Assembly: GCA_026399755.1 (NCBI GenBank)
Contig: JAPLQI010000020.1
Coordinates: forward strand, 1-64,000
Source: Pseudomonadota bacterium
GTDB taxonomy: Bacteria; Pseudomonadota; Gammaproteobacteria; Burkholderiales; Chitinibacteraceae
Direction of reading: 5' to 3'
DNA length: 64,000 nucleotides
The position numbers and the translations under genes were made by a program. Shown in pieces: positions 45,448 through 55,919 of this stretch (positions within the stretch are counted from its first letter, which is position 1; the number at the start of each line of letters is the position of its first letter). The notes below the pieces were generated by a model, which worked only from the letters and a program-made list of their open reading frames with translations, did not search any database and had not been told where the DNA came from.

Positions 45448-46842
45448 TCAGCGTTTACCGTATTTTTTTGGTTTAGCACCCTTCAAATGAACCATAGGCA
45501 TTGCCTTACCGCCACTCACTTGCTTTTTGTGCTCGAATGGATTGACGTTCTTTTTGAACTGAACACGCAATGGCGTACCTTGCAAATTGAACATCTTCAT
45601 AAAGTGATGCTCAAGATAACGCCAATACGAGTCTGGCACTTTTTCCAAAGCATTACCGTGCACAATTACCACAGGCGGGTTTGTTCCACCCTGATGGCAA
45701 TAGCGCATTTTTGGACGAATCTTGCCCGCGATAGGCGGCTGTTGACGCTCAATTGCAATTTCCAAGCCACGAGTCAGCTTAGGCGTTGGAATTTTGATCA
45801 TTGCGGCAGCGTAAGCTTGATCGATAGAGCCAAACAACTCACCCACGCCCTGCCCTTGTAAGGCAGAAATATAGTGGAATTTAGCGAACTCCAAAAAGCC
45901 GAGCTTACGAGTAATTTCACGCTTAATCAGATCTTTCTGGAATTGATCAGCCGCTTCCCACTTATTAATCGCAACCACTAAAGCACGGCCAGTTTCCAGC
46001 ACAAAGCTCGCAATTCGCGCATCTTGATCAGAAACTTCTTGCGTGGCATCCAGCACCAATACCGCCACGTTAGCGTCTTCAACCGCTTGCATGGTTTTAA
46101 TCACCGAAAACTTCTCGATCACATCGGTAACCTTGCCACGCTTACGCACACCTGCCGTATCAATAATGGTGTAGTTACGATCATTGCGATCAAATTCGAT
46201 ATAAATCGAATCACGCGTGGTACCTGGCTGATCAAAAGCAATCACTCGCTCTTCACCCAAAATGGCATTCACCAAAGTGGATTTACCCACATTTGGACGA
46301 CCAATAATGGCAAAGATGGGGTGATCTGCTTCTTCTTCTTCTTCTGGCTCAGGGAAGTCTTCCAGAATTTCATTCATCAATAGACGTACGCCCTCACCGT
46401 GCGATGCAGAGATCGCCACAGGATGGCCAAGGCCTAATTCAAAGAAGTCCGCGCAAACCACGGAGGCATTCATCCCCTCAACCTTGTTCACCGCCACCCA
46501 AACTGGGCGGGTGGACTGGCGCAAGCGATTAGCGATAATTTTATCTTGCGGAGTAATGCCGTTACGACCATCCACAATAAAAACAATGACATCGGCTTCG
46601 TCAACGGCCTGCAAAGTTTGCTTGGCCATTTCGAACATAATGCCTTCATCAACCACGGGTTCAAAACCACCCGTATCAACCACAAGGTAAGGCTTCTCGC
46701 CGACCAGACCGTGCCCGTAGTGACGGTCACGCGTCAGACCAGGGATATCGTGAACAAGTGCGTCGCGCGATTTGGTCAGCCGGTTAAATAGCGTGGACTT
46801 TCCGACGTTGGGACGACCAACCAGCGCAATTGTAGGTTTCAT
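45448..46842 (-). CDS. der: Ribosome-assembly GTPase Der (EngA)
   Basis: The product has 464 residues. Two consecutive GTPase domains are present, each with the loop GRPNVGKST (residue about 8 and residue about 185), DTGGFEPV and [13 protein letters not shown] as the G3 regions, and NKVEG and NKWEA as the G4 regions. A C-terminal KH-like domain (about 365-450) ends with a basic Lys-rich tail. Der is essential for 50S subunit assembly. The start directly follows the bamB stop, with no bases between them on the minus-strand order der after bamB. Confidence 0.97.
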   Translation of the reverse strand: MKPTIALVGRPNVGKSTLFNRLTKSRDALVHDIPGLTRDRHYGHGLVGEKPYLVVDTGGFEPVVDEGIMFEMAKQTLQAVDEADVIVFIVDGRNGITPQDKIIANRLRQSTRPVWVAVNKVEGMNASVVCADFFELGLGHPVAISASHGEGVRLLMNEILEDFPEPEEEEEADHPIFAIIGRPNVGKSTLVNAILGEERVIAFDQPGTTRDSIYIEFDRNDRNYTIIDTAGVRKRGKVTDVIEKFSVIKTMQAVEDANVAVLVLDATQEVSDQDARIASFVLETGRALVVAINKWEAADQFQKDLIKREITRKLGFLEFAKFHYISALQGQGVGELFGSIDQAYAAAMIKIPTPKLTRGLEIAIERQQPPIAGKIRPKMRYCHQGGTNPPVVIVHGNALEKVPDSYWRYLEHHFMKMFNLQGTPLRVQFKKNVNPFEHKKQVSGGKAMPMVHLKGAKPKKYGKR

Positions 46843-47973
46843 TTATTTACTTAAGCCTATTGAAAAAACATTGCCGGATAGCGTTTGCACCAGCAAATGC
46901 TCTCCAACCACTAAAGGACTCACCGCGATGCGCGCACCATCTGTAGCCAGCTGTGCGACAAAACTGCCGTCTTCTGTATTTAAAAAATGGGTGTAGCCTG
47001 CAAAATCAGCCACCACCAGATACTTACCTAATACTGCAGGAGCCGTCACTAAGCGAGCCGCCAATTTATCTTGGCGCCACACACTACGGCCACTTTCACG
47101 CTCAAAAGCGTTCACGTTTCCTGCTGCATCTACTGCATAAACATAGCGATAATCCATCGCCAAACCAGACCAACTCGATAACTCACGCGTCCAAGCTGCA
47201 CTGCCGCTAGTGGCATCAAAGCAAGCGACTCGTCCTTGGTAAGCAACAGCACACACTAAGCGACCATCGACCACAGGAGGTGCCACGACATCAGTTACGC
47301 GCTCTAGCTCGGTAGCGCCACGGGGAATCGCCACAGGGCTATCCCATAGCACGCGACCATCTTGCAAAGATAGAGCCACTAAACGCCCACCCGACAAACC
47401 AGCATAAACCACATTGCCAGAAATAGTGACCGCTGCGTAATTACGCAAAATCAAACTCGGCAATTGCTTTTGATACTGCCACAGCTGCTTACCATCTGCC
47501 GCTGCATAAGCCGCAACACGTCCATCACCTGTTTTTACCACGACGATCTTCTGGCTAACCGCAGGGGGCGCCATAATTTCGCTAGAGGCCTGAGCACGCC
47601 AGAGGAACTTGCCCTCACGGTCATACGCAAGCACCACTCCTTTTACAGAGCCGACTGCGATTACATCACTACCCAAACCAACGCCACCAGCGATCGCTTG
47701 TTCGGTTTTGATTTGCCAACGATTTTTGCCACTGACCGCATCCACGGCTTGCAGCTTATCCGGCGAGCCTGCCAGCACAACTAAATCACCATCCACTGCA
47801 GGCACAAACCGGAATAAAGTTTTATCGCCAACCGAAGCACGCCATTGGCTAGCTACAGCCAAGCTTTGTGAGATTACCGGCAAAGGAGCAGGCTCAGGCG
47901 CATTGCTAACCGTGCTACACGCCGTTAAGCCCAATAATGACACAGCAATAACTAAGCGATAAAGATCTTGCAT
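46843..47973 (-). CDS. bamB: Outer-membrane assembly lipoprotein BamB
   Basis: The product has 376 residues. The lipoprotein signal ends GLTACS, with Cys19 as the lipidated residue. The rest is an eight-bladed propeller of PQQ-like repeats (for example VDAVSGKNRWQIK, YAAADGKQLWQYQ, DATSGSAAWTREL, FERESGRSVWRQD). BamB assists BamA in folding outer-membrane proteins. Its start overlaps the yfgM stop by one base, and the der gene follows immediately, an order conserved across proteobacteria. Confidence 0.96.
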   Translation of the reverse strand: MQDLYRLVIAVSLLGLTACSTVSNAPEPAPLPVISQSLAVASQWRASVGDKTLFRFVPAVDGDLVVLAGSPDKLQAVDAVSGKNRWQIKTEQAIAGGVGLGSDVIAVGSVKGVVLAYDREGKFLWRAQASSEIMAPPAVSQKIVVVKTGDGRVAAYAAADGKQLWQYQKQLPSLILRNYAAVTISGNVVYAGLSGGRLVALSLQDGRVLWDSPVAIPRGATELERVTDVVAPPVVDGRLVCAVAYQGRVACFDATSGSAAWTRELSSWSGLAMDYRYVYAVDAAGNVNAFERESGRSVWRQDKLAARLVTAPAVLGKYLVVADFAGYTHFLNTEDGSFVAQLATDGARIAVSPLVVGEHLLVQTLSGNVFSIGLSK

Positions 47974-48605
47974 TAAGAATTCCCCAGGGCTTCCAGTTTC
48001 ACTTCCACAAACTTCACGTTAGGTGCGTCTTTTGGTAGCTTAGCAACGGCTTGCTTATAGGATTCACGCGCAGCGGCTTTGTCACCCTTAATCAGCAAAA
48101 CATCGCCTTTGGCTTCAAAGAACAAACCAGCAAAACTTGATTCTTCACTGGTCTTTAAAGTCGCCAAAGCATCATCAAACTTTTTTTGATCCAACTGCAC
48201 AGCGGCTAAACGCAAACGAGATACATCACGCAGGCCCGCTTCTTTTGCGCTGGCAATCACCCACTGCAATTGCGTTGTTGCCGTAGCAACATCACCTGCG
48301 TCTACGCTGGTTTTAGCCAAAAGCAAGGCGGCCCGTGGTGTGTAAGCCGAACTCGTGAAGTCTTTTTTCAAAGACTCAACAACAGGCTTCATTTTTGCAG
48401 CATCTTTAAGAGCCGCCAGCTTATCCAATTCGGCATAGAGCACGCCAGCCTTGGCAGACTGAGATGCCAAATGGGCATTCCATGCCTTCCAACCCACATA
48501 AGCAACTAATGCGGCAACAAAACCCACCGCAATCAACTTGCCCCAGCTATCCCACCATGCTTTAAATTGTGCAATTTGTTCTTGTTCTTGTAGATCGAAA
48601 GCCAT
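47973..48605 (-). CDS. yfgM: YfgM-like ancillary SecYEG subunit (TPR protein)
   Basis: About 210 residues from ATG 48605 (MAFDLQEQEQIAQFKAWWDS), the family start; the longer frame lies in hisS. A cytoplasmic N-terminus is followed by one membrane helix (LIAVGFVAALVAYVGWKAW) and a periplasmic tetratricopeptide domain (about 45-205) of paired helices. YfgM binds the Sec translocon with PpiD and passes exported proteins to periplasmic chaperones. It is four bases downstream of hisS. Confidence 0.93.
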   Translation of the reverse strand: MAFDLQEQEQIAQFKAWWDSWGKLIAVGFVAALVAYVGWKAWNAHLASQSAKAGVLYAELDKLAALKDAAKMKPVVESLKKDFTSSAYTPRAALLLAKTSVDAGDVATATTQLQWVIASAKEAGLRDVSRLRLAAVQLDQKKFDDALATLKTSEESSFAGLFFEAKGDVLLIKGDKAAARESYKQAVAKLPKDAPNVKFVEVKLEALGNS

Positions 48606-48609
48606 GTCT

Positions 48610-49890
48610 TTACTTCCCTTCTTGTGTGTTAGAGAGATGCGTTGCAAGTTCAGCAAGGGCAACTGTGCGCTGCTCACCAGCCCCTACGCCATTCAGTGTT
48701 TTTACATTAGCAGACAGCGCTTCTGCCTCTGCTTCGCCAATAACAACTGCAAACCGTGCTTGGCTTGCATCCGCCTTCTTAAACTGAGATTTAAAACTAC
48801 CGCCACCACAATGCAATACAACAGCAAGACCCGTCGCGCGCAATTGCTGCGCCGTTACAAACGCCAAACGCCCCGCTACATCACCTAAGTGAACAAGATA
48901 CACATCAGGCACAGCCTGTGGCACAGGAACAGCTTGCTCTTCTAGCAACAACAAAATACGCTCGATTCCCATACCAAAACCAACGGCAGGACAAGGTTTG
49001 CCACCAAGCATTTCTACCAGCGTATCGTAACGGCCACCGGCAGCAATGGTACCTTGCGAGCCTAGATCAGTAGTTACCCACTCAAAGACGGTTCGGTTGT
49101 AATAATCAAGCCCACGCACTAGACGCGAATTCACCCTATAAGCTATCCCAGCAGCATCAAGCAAGGCTTTTACGCCATCGAAGTGCTGACGTGAATTATC
49201 GCCCAGAAAATCGATTAACTTAGGCGCGTTTTCTGCCATTTCTTGCAAGGCAGGGTTTTTAGTATCCAGTACTCGCAGCGGGTTGGTATACAGACGGCGC
49301 TTGCCATCTTCATCCAAGATATCCACAAAAGCTTCTAAATACGCAATCAAAGCCTCGCGATGCGCGGCACGCTCATCTTTATCGCCCAGTGAATTGATTT
49401 CTAGGCTGACGTTTTTCAAACCGAATCGCGCCCATAGATCAGCCAGCATCAAAATCACCTCAGCATCAACATCGGGCGTTGCCATACCAAACGCTTCAAC
49501 ACCGATCTGATGAAACTGACGATAGCGGCCTTTTTGCGGGCGCTCGTGGCGGTACATTTGGCCCATATACCAAAGACGCTGTGTTTGCTTATACAGCAAG
49601 CCATGCTCAACGCAAGAGCGCACGCAGCCTGCTGTACCTTCTGGGCGCAGAGTTAGCTTTTCACCGTTGAGCTTATCTTCAAAGGAATACATCTCCTTTT
49701 CTACAATATCGGTGTGTTCCCCAACACCACGCACAAAGAGATGGGTCGACTCTACAATTGGCATACGAATATTTTTGTAGCCATAAGCGGCCAACCAATC
49801 GCGCGTGACCTGCTCAAAATAAAGCCATGCTGGGGACGCATCCGGCAGAACATCGTTCATGCCGCGAACACCTTGAATTTGATTAGACAT
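48610..49890 (-). CDS. hisS: Histidyl-tRNA synthetase
   Basis: The product has 426 residues. The class II motifs are intact: motif 2 ([20 protein letters not shown] ... [20 protein letters not shown] region), the HisA-type loop [14 protein letters not shown], motif 3 ([16 protein letters not shown]) and the C-terminal anticodon-binding domain. It charges tRNA-His. The gene is between ispG, 117 bases upstream, and yfgM, four bases downstream. Confidence 0.97.
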   Translation of the reverse strand: MSNQIQGVRGMNDVLPDASPAWLYFEQVTRDWLAAYGYKNIRMPIVESTHLFVRGVGEHTDIVEKEMYSFEDKLNGEKLTLRPEGTAGCVRSCVEHGLLYKQTQRLWYMGQMYRHERPQKGRYRQFHQIGVEAFGMATPDVDAEVILMLADLWARFGLKNVSLEINSLGDKDERAAHREALIAYLEAFVDILDEDGKRRLYTNPLRVLDTKNPALQEMAENAPKLIDFLGDNSRQHFDGVKALLDAAGIAYRVNSRLVRGLDYYNRTVFEWVTTDLGSQGTIAAGGRYDTLVEMLGGKPCPAVGFGMGIERILLLLEEQAVPVPQAVPDVYLVHLGDVAGRLAFVTAQQLRATGLAVVLHCGGGSFKSQFKKADASQARFAVVIGEAEAEALSANVKTLNGVGAGEQRTVALAELATHLSNTQEGK

Positions 49891-50007
49891 TTATTTTTTT
49901 CTTAGTTTTAGTTTGATTAGATGTATATCTTTTCTTAGCTCGGTATTGAGCACAAATATCCTGGGCCACGCCTTAAGGGGCAGTGATAAACACGCCCCCT
50001 CAATCAT

Positions 50008-51265
50008 TTAAATCACCTTCAGTGCAATCACCTTAGGGCGGAGTTCCTGACGCTTTGCTCCGCCTTCGCCGTAACGCGTTTGCACATAATCCAGCACAAT
50101 GGCTTGGAAAGACTCGCTGATTTGATCGCCCTTTAGGGTAACGGTTTTTTCACCATCTACATAAACGGGGCAAACAGGAATTTCACCCGTACCTGGCAGA
50201 GAAATTCCCACATCAGCCAATTTGGACTCGCCGGGGCCATTCACAACACAACCCATCACCGCCACGGTCATGTCGGCTACGCCCGGATATTGCAAACGCC
50301 AGATGGGCATTTGCTCACGTAAAAAGGTTTGAATGCTCGAGGCTAATTCTTGAAATACGGTAGAAGAAGTACGACCACAACCGGGGCACGCGGTTACAAG
50401 CGGCGTAAATGAGCGCAAACCCATGGTTTGCAGAATCAGTACAGCGATCGCCACCCGGCTCAGGCGTAAGCGAGATACGGATCGTGTCGCCGATACCTTC
50501 TTGCATCAAGACCGACAAAGCGGCTGTTGAGGCCACAATCCCTTTCGAACCCATACCTGCTTCAGTCAAGCCTAAATGCAGCGGATAATCGCAGCGCGCT
50601 GCCAAGGCGCGATACACCGAAATCAAATCTTGCACATGCGATACTTTACAAGAAAGCAAAATTTGATTTGGGTCTAAACCCCAGCTAATTGCCTGATCAG
50701 CCGATTCTAGCGCAGAGACAATCAGCGCCTCACGCATTACCGCATCAGCAGACAAAGGCTGCGCCAACTTAGCGTTGGCATCCATCAGCTTTACCACAAC
50801 GGCTTGATCGAGCGAGCCCCAATTCACACCAATACGCACTGGCTTTTTATACTTAATCGCCTGCTCAATCATAAACGCGTATTTTTCATCGCGCTTACTC
50901 CCCTTGCCTACATTGCCGGGGTTAATTCGGTACTTTCCTAAAGCTTGTGCACACTCTGGGTAATCTCTCAGCAAGCGATCCCCATTAAAGTGAAAATCCC
51001 CCACCAAAGGCACGTCACAGCCCATTGCATCTAAATTGGCACGAATCGTCGCCACTTGTGCTGCGGCTTCTGGGCTATTGACGGTAATGCGCACCACCTC
51101 AGAGCCCGCTTTCCATAGCTCGTATACCTGCTTGGTCGTGGCGGCTGCATCGGCGGTATCGGTATTAGTCATCGACTGTACGACGACTGGATGATCACTG
51201 CCCACCCAGACATTACCAATCTGTACTTGACGTGTTTTGCGGCGGGGAATTGAAATCGTTGTCAT
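50008..51265 (-). pseudogene. ispG: 4-hydroxy-3-methylbut-2-enyl diphosphate synthase (IspG), frameshifted
   Basis: Two frames together give a nearly full IspG. The first (from ATG 51265) contains [54 protein letters not shown] and ends the homology at LTPEPGGDR. The second (to 50008) resumes at [20 protein letters not shown] and carries the [4Fe-4S] ligands CPGC and GCVVNGPGE. About ten residues normally present between GGDR and LQTM are reduced to three or four, and the frame shifts by +1 near 50440-50450. A deletion of about 19-20 bases explains this. IspG is an essential MEP-pathway enzyme, so this is either an assembly error or a real loss backed up by another copy. Confidence 0.88.
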
Positions 51266-51287
51266 GGTCTACTTCAGCTCTAGGGGT

Positions 51288-52163
51288 TTATTTCAACTCG
51301 AAAGTCGCTACAACGCCGTTGGTATACGTGGTTAAATCCACGAGTTTATTGCGGAATGTCAGCTGGGTATATGGCGCATTACCAATCTTCAAACGGTAAG
51401 GAGCAACACCCGCTACGCTTTTAACCACACCGGGCTTGAGTAATTCGCTTACTAATTTTGCGCCAGTGGCGTCTTGTACCTGAACCCAAGAATCTTGCTG
51501 TACGGCAATGCTCAGCTCAGCCTTGCTAGCCGCCACAACTTCACTGGCCTTGGCGACCGGAGCGCTAGCAGGATTCAACACAACAGCCCCTACCGCCTCT
51601 TCAGCAACGACACTGGCCACTTGGCTTTCTACCGCAACGGCACTCGCCACTGCGCTGGCTTCTTCAAGCACCACTACCTTAGGTAGGGCAACCGTGGCCG
51701 AGGCCACCAGTTCGGGCTGAGCAAGCTGCTGCAAATACCAAACCACGCCACCCACACCCACAGCAAACGCTGCCAGCACGACCAAAACCAAAACTACGGG
51801 ACTACTACGCCCGCCTCCACCACCTAGCAACACCGAAGCATCTTCATTCACCCGCGGTAAGGCCGCCTGTTGGCGCTCCAGCGGCAAGCAAGTCTCTAAA
51901 TGCGCAAGCAAAGGGGCCATCGGCAAATCGAGGAAACGTGCGTAATTACGCACAAAGCCACGCACAAAGGTATTGCCGGGCAATTCGTCAAAGCGCTCAT
52001 TTTCGATCGCATCAATTTGACGCGGTGTCAGCTTAAGCTGCGCCGACACTTTATCGAGCGTATAGCCCAACTCAACTCGACGTGCTTTTAAAGTGGCGCC
52101 CGCAGATAGGCCGGTATTTAGCGACGATTGGGGCTCTGAAGAGGAATCAATTATTTCGGTCAT
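51288..52163 (-). CDS. rodZ: RodZ-like cell-shape protein (HTH and DUF4115)
   Basis: About 291 residues from ATG 52163. The N-terminal HTH_25 domain (about 20-95) has LKARRVELGYTLDKVSAQLK and IENERFDELPGNTFVRGFVR. A Gly-rich hinge precedes one membrane helix (VVLVLVVLAAFAVGVGGVVW), then an Ala/Val/Glu-rich linker and the C-terminal beta domain DUF4115 (about 215-290, QQDSWVQVQDATGAKLVSEL). RodZ anchors MreB filaments and shapes rods. It lies seven bases after pilF and 22 before ispG. Confidence 0.92.
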   Translation of the reverse strand: MTEIIDSSSEPQSSLNTGLSAGATLKARRVELGYTLDKVSAQLKLTPRQIDAIENERFDELPGNTFVRGFVRNYARFLDLPMAPLLAHLETCLPLERQQAALPRVNEDASVLLGGGGGRSSPVVLVLVVLAAFAVGVGGVVWYLQQLAQPELVASATVALPKVVVLEEASAVASAVAVESQVASVVAEEAVGAVVLNPASAPVAKASEVVAASKAELSIAVQQDSWVQVQDATGAKLVSELLKPGVVKSVAGVAPYRLKIGNAPYTQLTFRNKLVDLTTYTNGVVATFELK

Positions 52164-52176
52164 ACACATCCGTTAA

Positions 52177-52914
52177 TCAATCATACGAACCGCTTAAGAG
52201 GCGGACCATTTCTTGCGAATCGGGGAATTTCTTGCGTAATTGCTCTGCCAGCTTGTTTTCTGACTCTTTATTGCCGATTTGATGCTCAAGCTGAATCCCT
52301 AACCAAAGCAGCTCAGCCGTACTTGGCGTCAAACGTTGTAATTCTAAATAATATCGTTTGGCTAGCCCAGTATCTTTATTTCGCATACCAAACTCTACCA
52401 GCTTTGCTCTAGCAGCCAAGCTATCTGGGCGAATCCGTAATGCACGCTCAAAATATGTTTTTGCCGCCGCTTCATCACCACTCTTTAATGCGCATTGCCC
52501 TGCAGCAAGTAATGATTTATCGGGCGTACTATATAGTGCATTTTTTTGTGTCGCCAATAGGAATTGAATCCCTTCTGGAAACTGCCCTTTTTGGCATAAA
52601 TACCAACCATAATTATGATTAATATCCGCATCATTTGGCGACAACTGTACTGCACGGGTAAAAGATTGTCTTGCCGCCTCATCTTCACCCAATTCGGCAT
52701 GAATTAAGGCCATCACATTGTGAGCAGGCGCATAAGATGAATTAACCGCTAGCGCCTTATTCACCTCATCAATCGCAACGGCATATTGGCCACGCTTTAA
52801 ATACTCTGCGCCCAATTGCGTTCGCAAAGAGGCACGATCTTCCTCCCCTTCTGCAGCACTCGCTAAAGAAGTAGAAATCAAGATAGCCATCATTACAAAC
52901 GCGCGTAATTTCAT
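52177..52914 (-). CDS. pilF: Type IV pilus biogenesis protein PilF (PilW)
   Basis: The product has 245 residues. A signal peptide covers about 1-20 ([14 protein letters not shown]; no lipobox Cys visible). Six tetratricopeptide repeats follow, for example [40 protein letters not shown] and [20 protein letters not shown]. This is the pilotin that brings PilQ to the outer membrane. Typical family members are lipoproteins; the lack of a lipidation Cys is notable. It overlaps rlmN by four bases. Confidence 0.9.
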   Translation of the reverse strand: MKLRAFVMMAILISTSLASAAEGEEDRASLRTQLGAEYLKRGQYAVAIDEVNKALAVNSSYAPAHNVMALIHAELGEDEAARQSFTRAVQLSPNDADINHNYGWYLCQKGQFPEGIQFLLATQKNALYSTPDKSLLAAGQCALKSGDEAAAKTYFERALRIRPDSLAARAKLVEFGMRNKDTGLAKRYYLELQRLTPSTAELLWLGIQLEHQIGNKESENKLAEQLRKKFPDSQEMVRLLSGSYD

Positions 52915-54071
52915 TGAATATCGCCACTCTGAGGATGGAAAATAATTGCTTGTGCATCGCCTGCCAAGCGCTTTTCAACGCGGCGGGTTTTATCTAATAC
53001 TTGCCCTGCTAATTGACCACAAGCGGCATCAATATCATCACCACGCGTTTTACGCACCGTGGCGATATAACCCGCGTTTATTAAAATATCACGAAACCGT
53101 AAGATTGCATCTCTTTGCGAGCGTTTAAAGCCCGAATTAGGGAATGGATTAAACGGAATCAAATTAAATTTACAGGGCACATCACGCACCAAAGCCACAA
53201 GTTCGCGCGCGTTTTCTACGCTGTCATTAATACCATCGAGCATCACATATTCGAAGGTAATAAAATCACGCGGTGCCTTTTCTAAATAACGTGTACACGC
53301 TGCTAATAACTGGTGCAGCGGGTATTTTTTATTAATAGGCACGATATCGTCACGGATTCTATCATTAGGCGCGTGTAAGGACACCGCTAATGCCACCGGA
53401 CAATCTTCACGCAAGCGATCAATCGCCGGCACAATGCCAGATGTAGACAAGGTGACGCGGCGGCGAGACAAGCCGTAAGCATTGTCATCCAGCATCAGTT
53501 TCATGGCAGCCACCACATTATCGTAGTTAGCCAGTGGCTCGCCCATGCCCATCATCACCACATTAGACACAATGCGGGTGTCGCCATTTCTATTGTCGGC
53601 CAAGCCTGCATCACCTAGACGCGAAGCATCCAGAGACATGCGGCGATTAGCCCACCACAGCTGACCAATGATTTCAGCCGTGCTTAAATTTCTGTTAAAG
53701 CCCTGACGCGCCGTTGAGCAAAAACCACAATCAAGCGCACAGCCCACCTGACTCGACACGCAAAGCGTACCTCGGTCGTCTTCGGGAATAAACACCGCTT
53801 CAACGCCGTTGCCCGTACCCACATCCAGCAGCCATTTACGCGTGCCATCTTTAGCAATTTGCTCCGCCATTAAGCCAGGCGGTGTGACTGCTGCATCTAA
53901 GGCCAGTTTTTGCCGAAACGATTTGGCGATATCGGTCATCGCATCAAAATCTGGCTCGCCGCGCTGATGAATCCACTTCATCAACTGCTTGGCGCGAAAC
54001 GGCTTCTCGCCATATTGCGCCATCAACTCGGCCAAACCCGCCGCATCATAATCCAACAAATTAACTGACAT
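52911..54071 (-). CDS. rlmN: Dual-specificity 23S rRNA/tRNA adenine-C2 methyltransferase RlmN
   Basis: A radical-SAM enzyme of 386 residues. The iron-sulfur motif CALDCGFC (Cys-x3-Cys-x2-Cys) follows SSQVGC. Other blocks are [57 protein letters not shown] equivalent and [18 protein letters not shown], which carries the catalytic Cys. It makes m2A2503 in 23S rRNA and m2A37 in some tRNAs. It overlaps pilF by four bases and lies 135 bases from ndk. Confidence 0.97.
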   Translation of the reverse strand: MSVNLLDYDAAGLAELMAQYGEKPFRAKQLMKWIHQRGEPDFDAMTDIAKSFRQKLALDAAVTPPGLMAEQIAKDGTRKWLLDVGTGNGVEAVFIPEDDRGTLCVSSQVGCALDCGFCSTARQGFNRNLSTAEIIGQLWWANRRMSLDASRLGDAGLADNRNGDTRIVSNVVMMGMGEPLANYDNVVAAMKLMLDDNAYGLSRRRVTLSTSGIVPAIDRLREDCPVALAVSLHAPNDRIRDDIVPINKKYPLHQLLAACTRYLEKAPRDFITFEYVMLDGINDSVENARELVALVRDVPCKFNLIPFNPFPNSGFKRSQRDAILRFRDILINAGYIATVRKTRGDDIDAACGQLAGQVLDKTRRVEKRLAGDAQAIIFHPQSGDIQ

Positions 54072-54177
54072 TACTCTTACCCACTATAAAAATCACTACT
54101 CAGCTACTACAGCTGCGAGATGTGCCAAGCAAGTTACTATGCAGCTTACTGCCCAGCACATTACTCACAATAAACCC

Positions 54178-54198
54178 GCCAGACACCAAGCATCTGGC
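54178..54198 (-). terminator. Possible terminator after ndk
   Basis: GCCAGA pairs with TCTGGC around a nine-base loop and, on the minus strand, is followed by GGGTTTATTG. It lies about 10 bases past the ndk stop. The stem is short, so read-through to rlmN is expected. Confidence 0.5.
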
Positions 54199-54206
54199 AA
54201 GCTTAA

Positions 54207-54632
54207 TTAGCGGCTGTAAACTTCGGATGAAGCAAAGAAGTAAGCGATTTCGATCGCTGCATTTTCAGCAGAATCAGAACCGTGTACCGCATTTGCATCG
54301 ATAGAATCAGCGAAATCAGCACGGATTGTGCCGGCAACTGCTTCTTTAGGATTGGTTGCGCCCATCAAATCACGGTTCTTCAAGATCGCGCCTTCGCCTT
54401 CCAGTGCTTGAATCATGACTGGACCGGAGATCATAAAGTTCACGAGGTCGTTAAAGAAAGGACGTGCAGCATGTACAGCGTAGAAGCCTTCAGCTTCAGC
54501 GCGGGACAACTGTTTCATTTTAGCAGCAACAACTTTAAGGCCGGCTGACTCAAAACGATCGTAGATCTTACCAATTACGTTCTTTGCAACTGCATCAGGC
54601 TTAACGATAGAAAGAGTGCGTTCGATAGTCAT
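54207..54632 (-). CDS. ndk: Nucleoside-diphosphate kinase
   Basis: The product has 141 residues, the standard length. It starts [20 protein letters not shown]. The active-site His lies in [20 protein letters not shown]. Other conserved parts are [20 protein letters not shown] and [20 protein letters not shown]. Ndk transfers the gamma-phosphate between nucleoside triphosphates and diphosphates. It is the first gene of the conserved block that runs to purA. Confidence 0.98.
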   Translation of the reverse strand: MTIERTLSIVKPDAVAKNVIGKIYDRFESAGLKVVAAKMKQLSRAEAEGFYAVHAARPFFNDLVNFMISGPVMIQALEGEGAILKNRDLMGATNPKEAVAGTIRADFADSIDANAVHGSDSAENAAIEIAYFFASSEVYSR

Positions 54633-54843
54633 GTAATTCTCCAGAGGTGGTTTTATAAGTAAAACATTTGCAGCGTATAAAAAAGTCAGCTAGCCTGCTT
54701 GCAAATTACGCAAGCTGTACAAATGGATTCAGCAGCTTAAATGCCTTCCCTACACATAAATTCAATCGGAACAGGCAAAAACAAGCACTCATCGTGATGC
54801 ATTTACCCAGCAAAAATTGGATTAGCCGAACATTATAACAAAA

Positions 54844-55080
54844 TTATGTGAAATCGGCCCACGTAGTACCAAGCAGCAGCGTAAAACATTGGGTACCAGC
54901 TAATCTTGTGAACAAATTTATGCGAAATCGGCCCACGTAGTACCAAGCAGCAGCGTAAAACATTGAGCACCAGCTAATCTTGTGAACTAATTTATGCAAA
55001 ATCGACCCACGTAGTGCCGAGCTGCAGCGTAAAACATTGGGCACCAGCTAACCTTGCGAACAAATTGAAGTGAAATCGGC
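54844..55080. repeat. Three 74-bp tandem repeats plus a partial fourth
   Basis: Units begin at 54844, 54918 and 54992, with a partial unit at 55066. Each contains CCCACGTAGT (54859, 54933, 55007), GCAGCGTAAAACATTG and ACCAGCTAA. Copies 1 and 2 are nearly identical; copy 3 has a few changes. The period of 74 is not a multiple of three, so the frame on the minus strand here is not a real protein. The array runs directly into CGGCGGGCTTCACCCGCCCT at 55076, a unit shared with 18012. No gene is present in 54633-55133. Confidence 0.92.
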
Positions 55081-55133
55081 GGGCTTCACCCGCCCTAAGC
55101 GCTATTGATAACAACACCAAGCGAAATCAAGCA

Positions 55134-55889
55134 ATGAATGACGCACTAGACCCCATCTTGCAGCAAGAATCCCAACGTCGCCTAAAAGTACAACTAGCAT
55201 GGCGACTTGGCATTGCGGCCACATTAATTGTACTGGTGCTCTTTGGCATCAACTGGCTAGATCAGCAAAAAGAAGCACCACCCTCAGTCCTCACGCCCAT
55301 TCCCCTTATCGCCCCACCGGTCACTGAAGTAGAGCCCTTGCCACTTCCAACAAGCGCCCCCATCGCCAGTGCCGCCATAGAAGCCAGCAGCGCACTGAGT
55401 GTGCATGCACCCATTGCATCCAGCTCGGCATCAGGCGTCATCGAAGGCGCTAACCGTAGACCAACACCAACGCCGCCCTCGCTGACACCCCGCCCAAGCA
55501 TCAGCAAGCCAACACTTAAACTAGAAGCCATTAATCCAGCGGTCAGCAGCACACAAAAACCCGCACCAGAAAGCGCCGTGACTGCAGCCAAACCTGAGCC
55601 AACAACCCGCCCTGCGTCAGTGACCCAAGCCCCGCAAAGCACACCCGTCGCTGCGCCACTCCCTTATCCAGCCGCGCAGCACACCCCAAATGGCTATACC
55701 GTGCAAGCAGGTGTTTTCTTGCAAGCACAAAATGCAGGCAAATTACTCAGCCAACTTAAAGCCGCAGGCATCCCCGCCTTTGCCGAAACCCGTGTGCAAA
55801 TTGGCCCGTTTAAAGACAAAGCCAGTGCCGATGCCGCAGCAGCAAAACTAAAACGCATGGGCATTGATCCGATTGTGCGTGGCAATTAA
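55134..55889 (+). CDS. SPOR-domain membrane protein
   Basis: The product has 251 residues. A short cytoplasmic N-terminus precedes one membrane helix (about 21-42, LGIAATLIVLVLFGINWL). A long Pro/Ala/Ser-rich periplasmic linker follows (about 55-180). The C-terminal SPOR domain (about 182-250) reads NGYTVQAGVFLQAQNAGKLL then AETRVQIGPFKDKASADAA. SPOR domains bind denuded peptidoglycan glycans at the division septum, so this resembles FtsN/DedD-type division proteins. The upstream region is the 74-bp repeat array. GNAT gene 55920 follows after 30 bases. Confidence 0.92.
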   Translation: MNDALDPILQQESQRRLKVQLAWRLGIAATLIVLVLFGINWLDQQKEAPPSVLTPIPLIAPPVTEVEPLPLPTSAPIASAAIEASSALSVHAPIASSSASGVIEGANRRPTPTPPSLTPRPSISKPTLKLEAINPAVSSTQKPAPESAVTAAKPEPTTRPASVTQAPQSTPVAAPLPYPAAQHTPNGYTVQAGVFLQAQNAGKLLSQLKAAGIPAFAETRVQIGPFKDKASADAAAAKLKRMGIDPIVRGN

Positions 55890-55919
55890 GCGATCCATTT
55901 CAAAACAAGGAGAATAGAG

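Noticed and set aside
45409-45861. Open frame of 150 codons on the plus strand inside der
   Set aside because: It is antisense to a strongly conserved gene and shows no protein-like sequence.
54844-55044. Open frame of 66 codons on the minus strand
   Set aside because: It lies within the 74-bp tandem array; the period is not a multiple of three and the repeated units are read in different frames.
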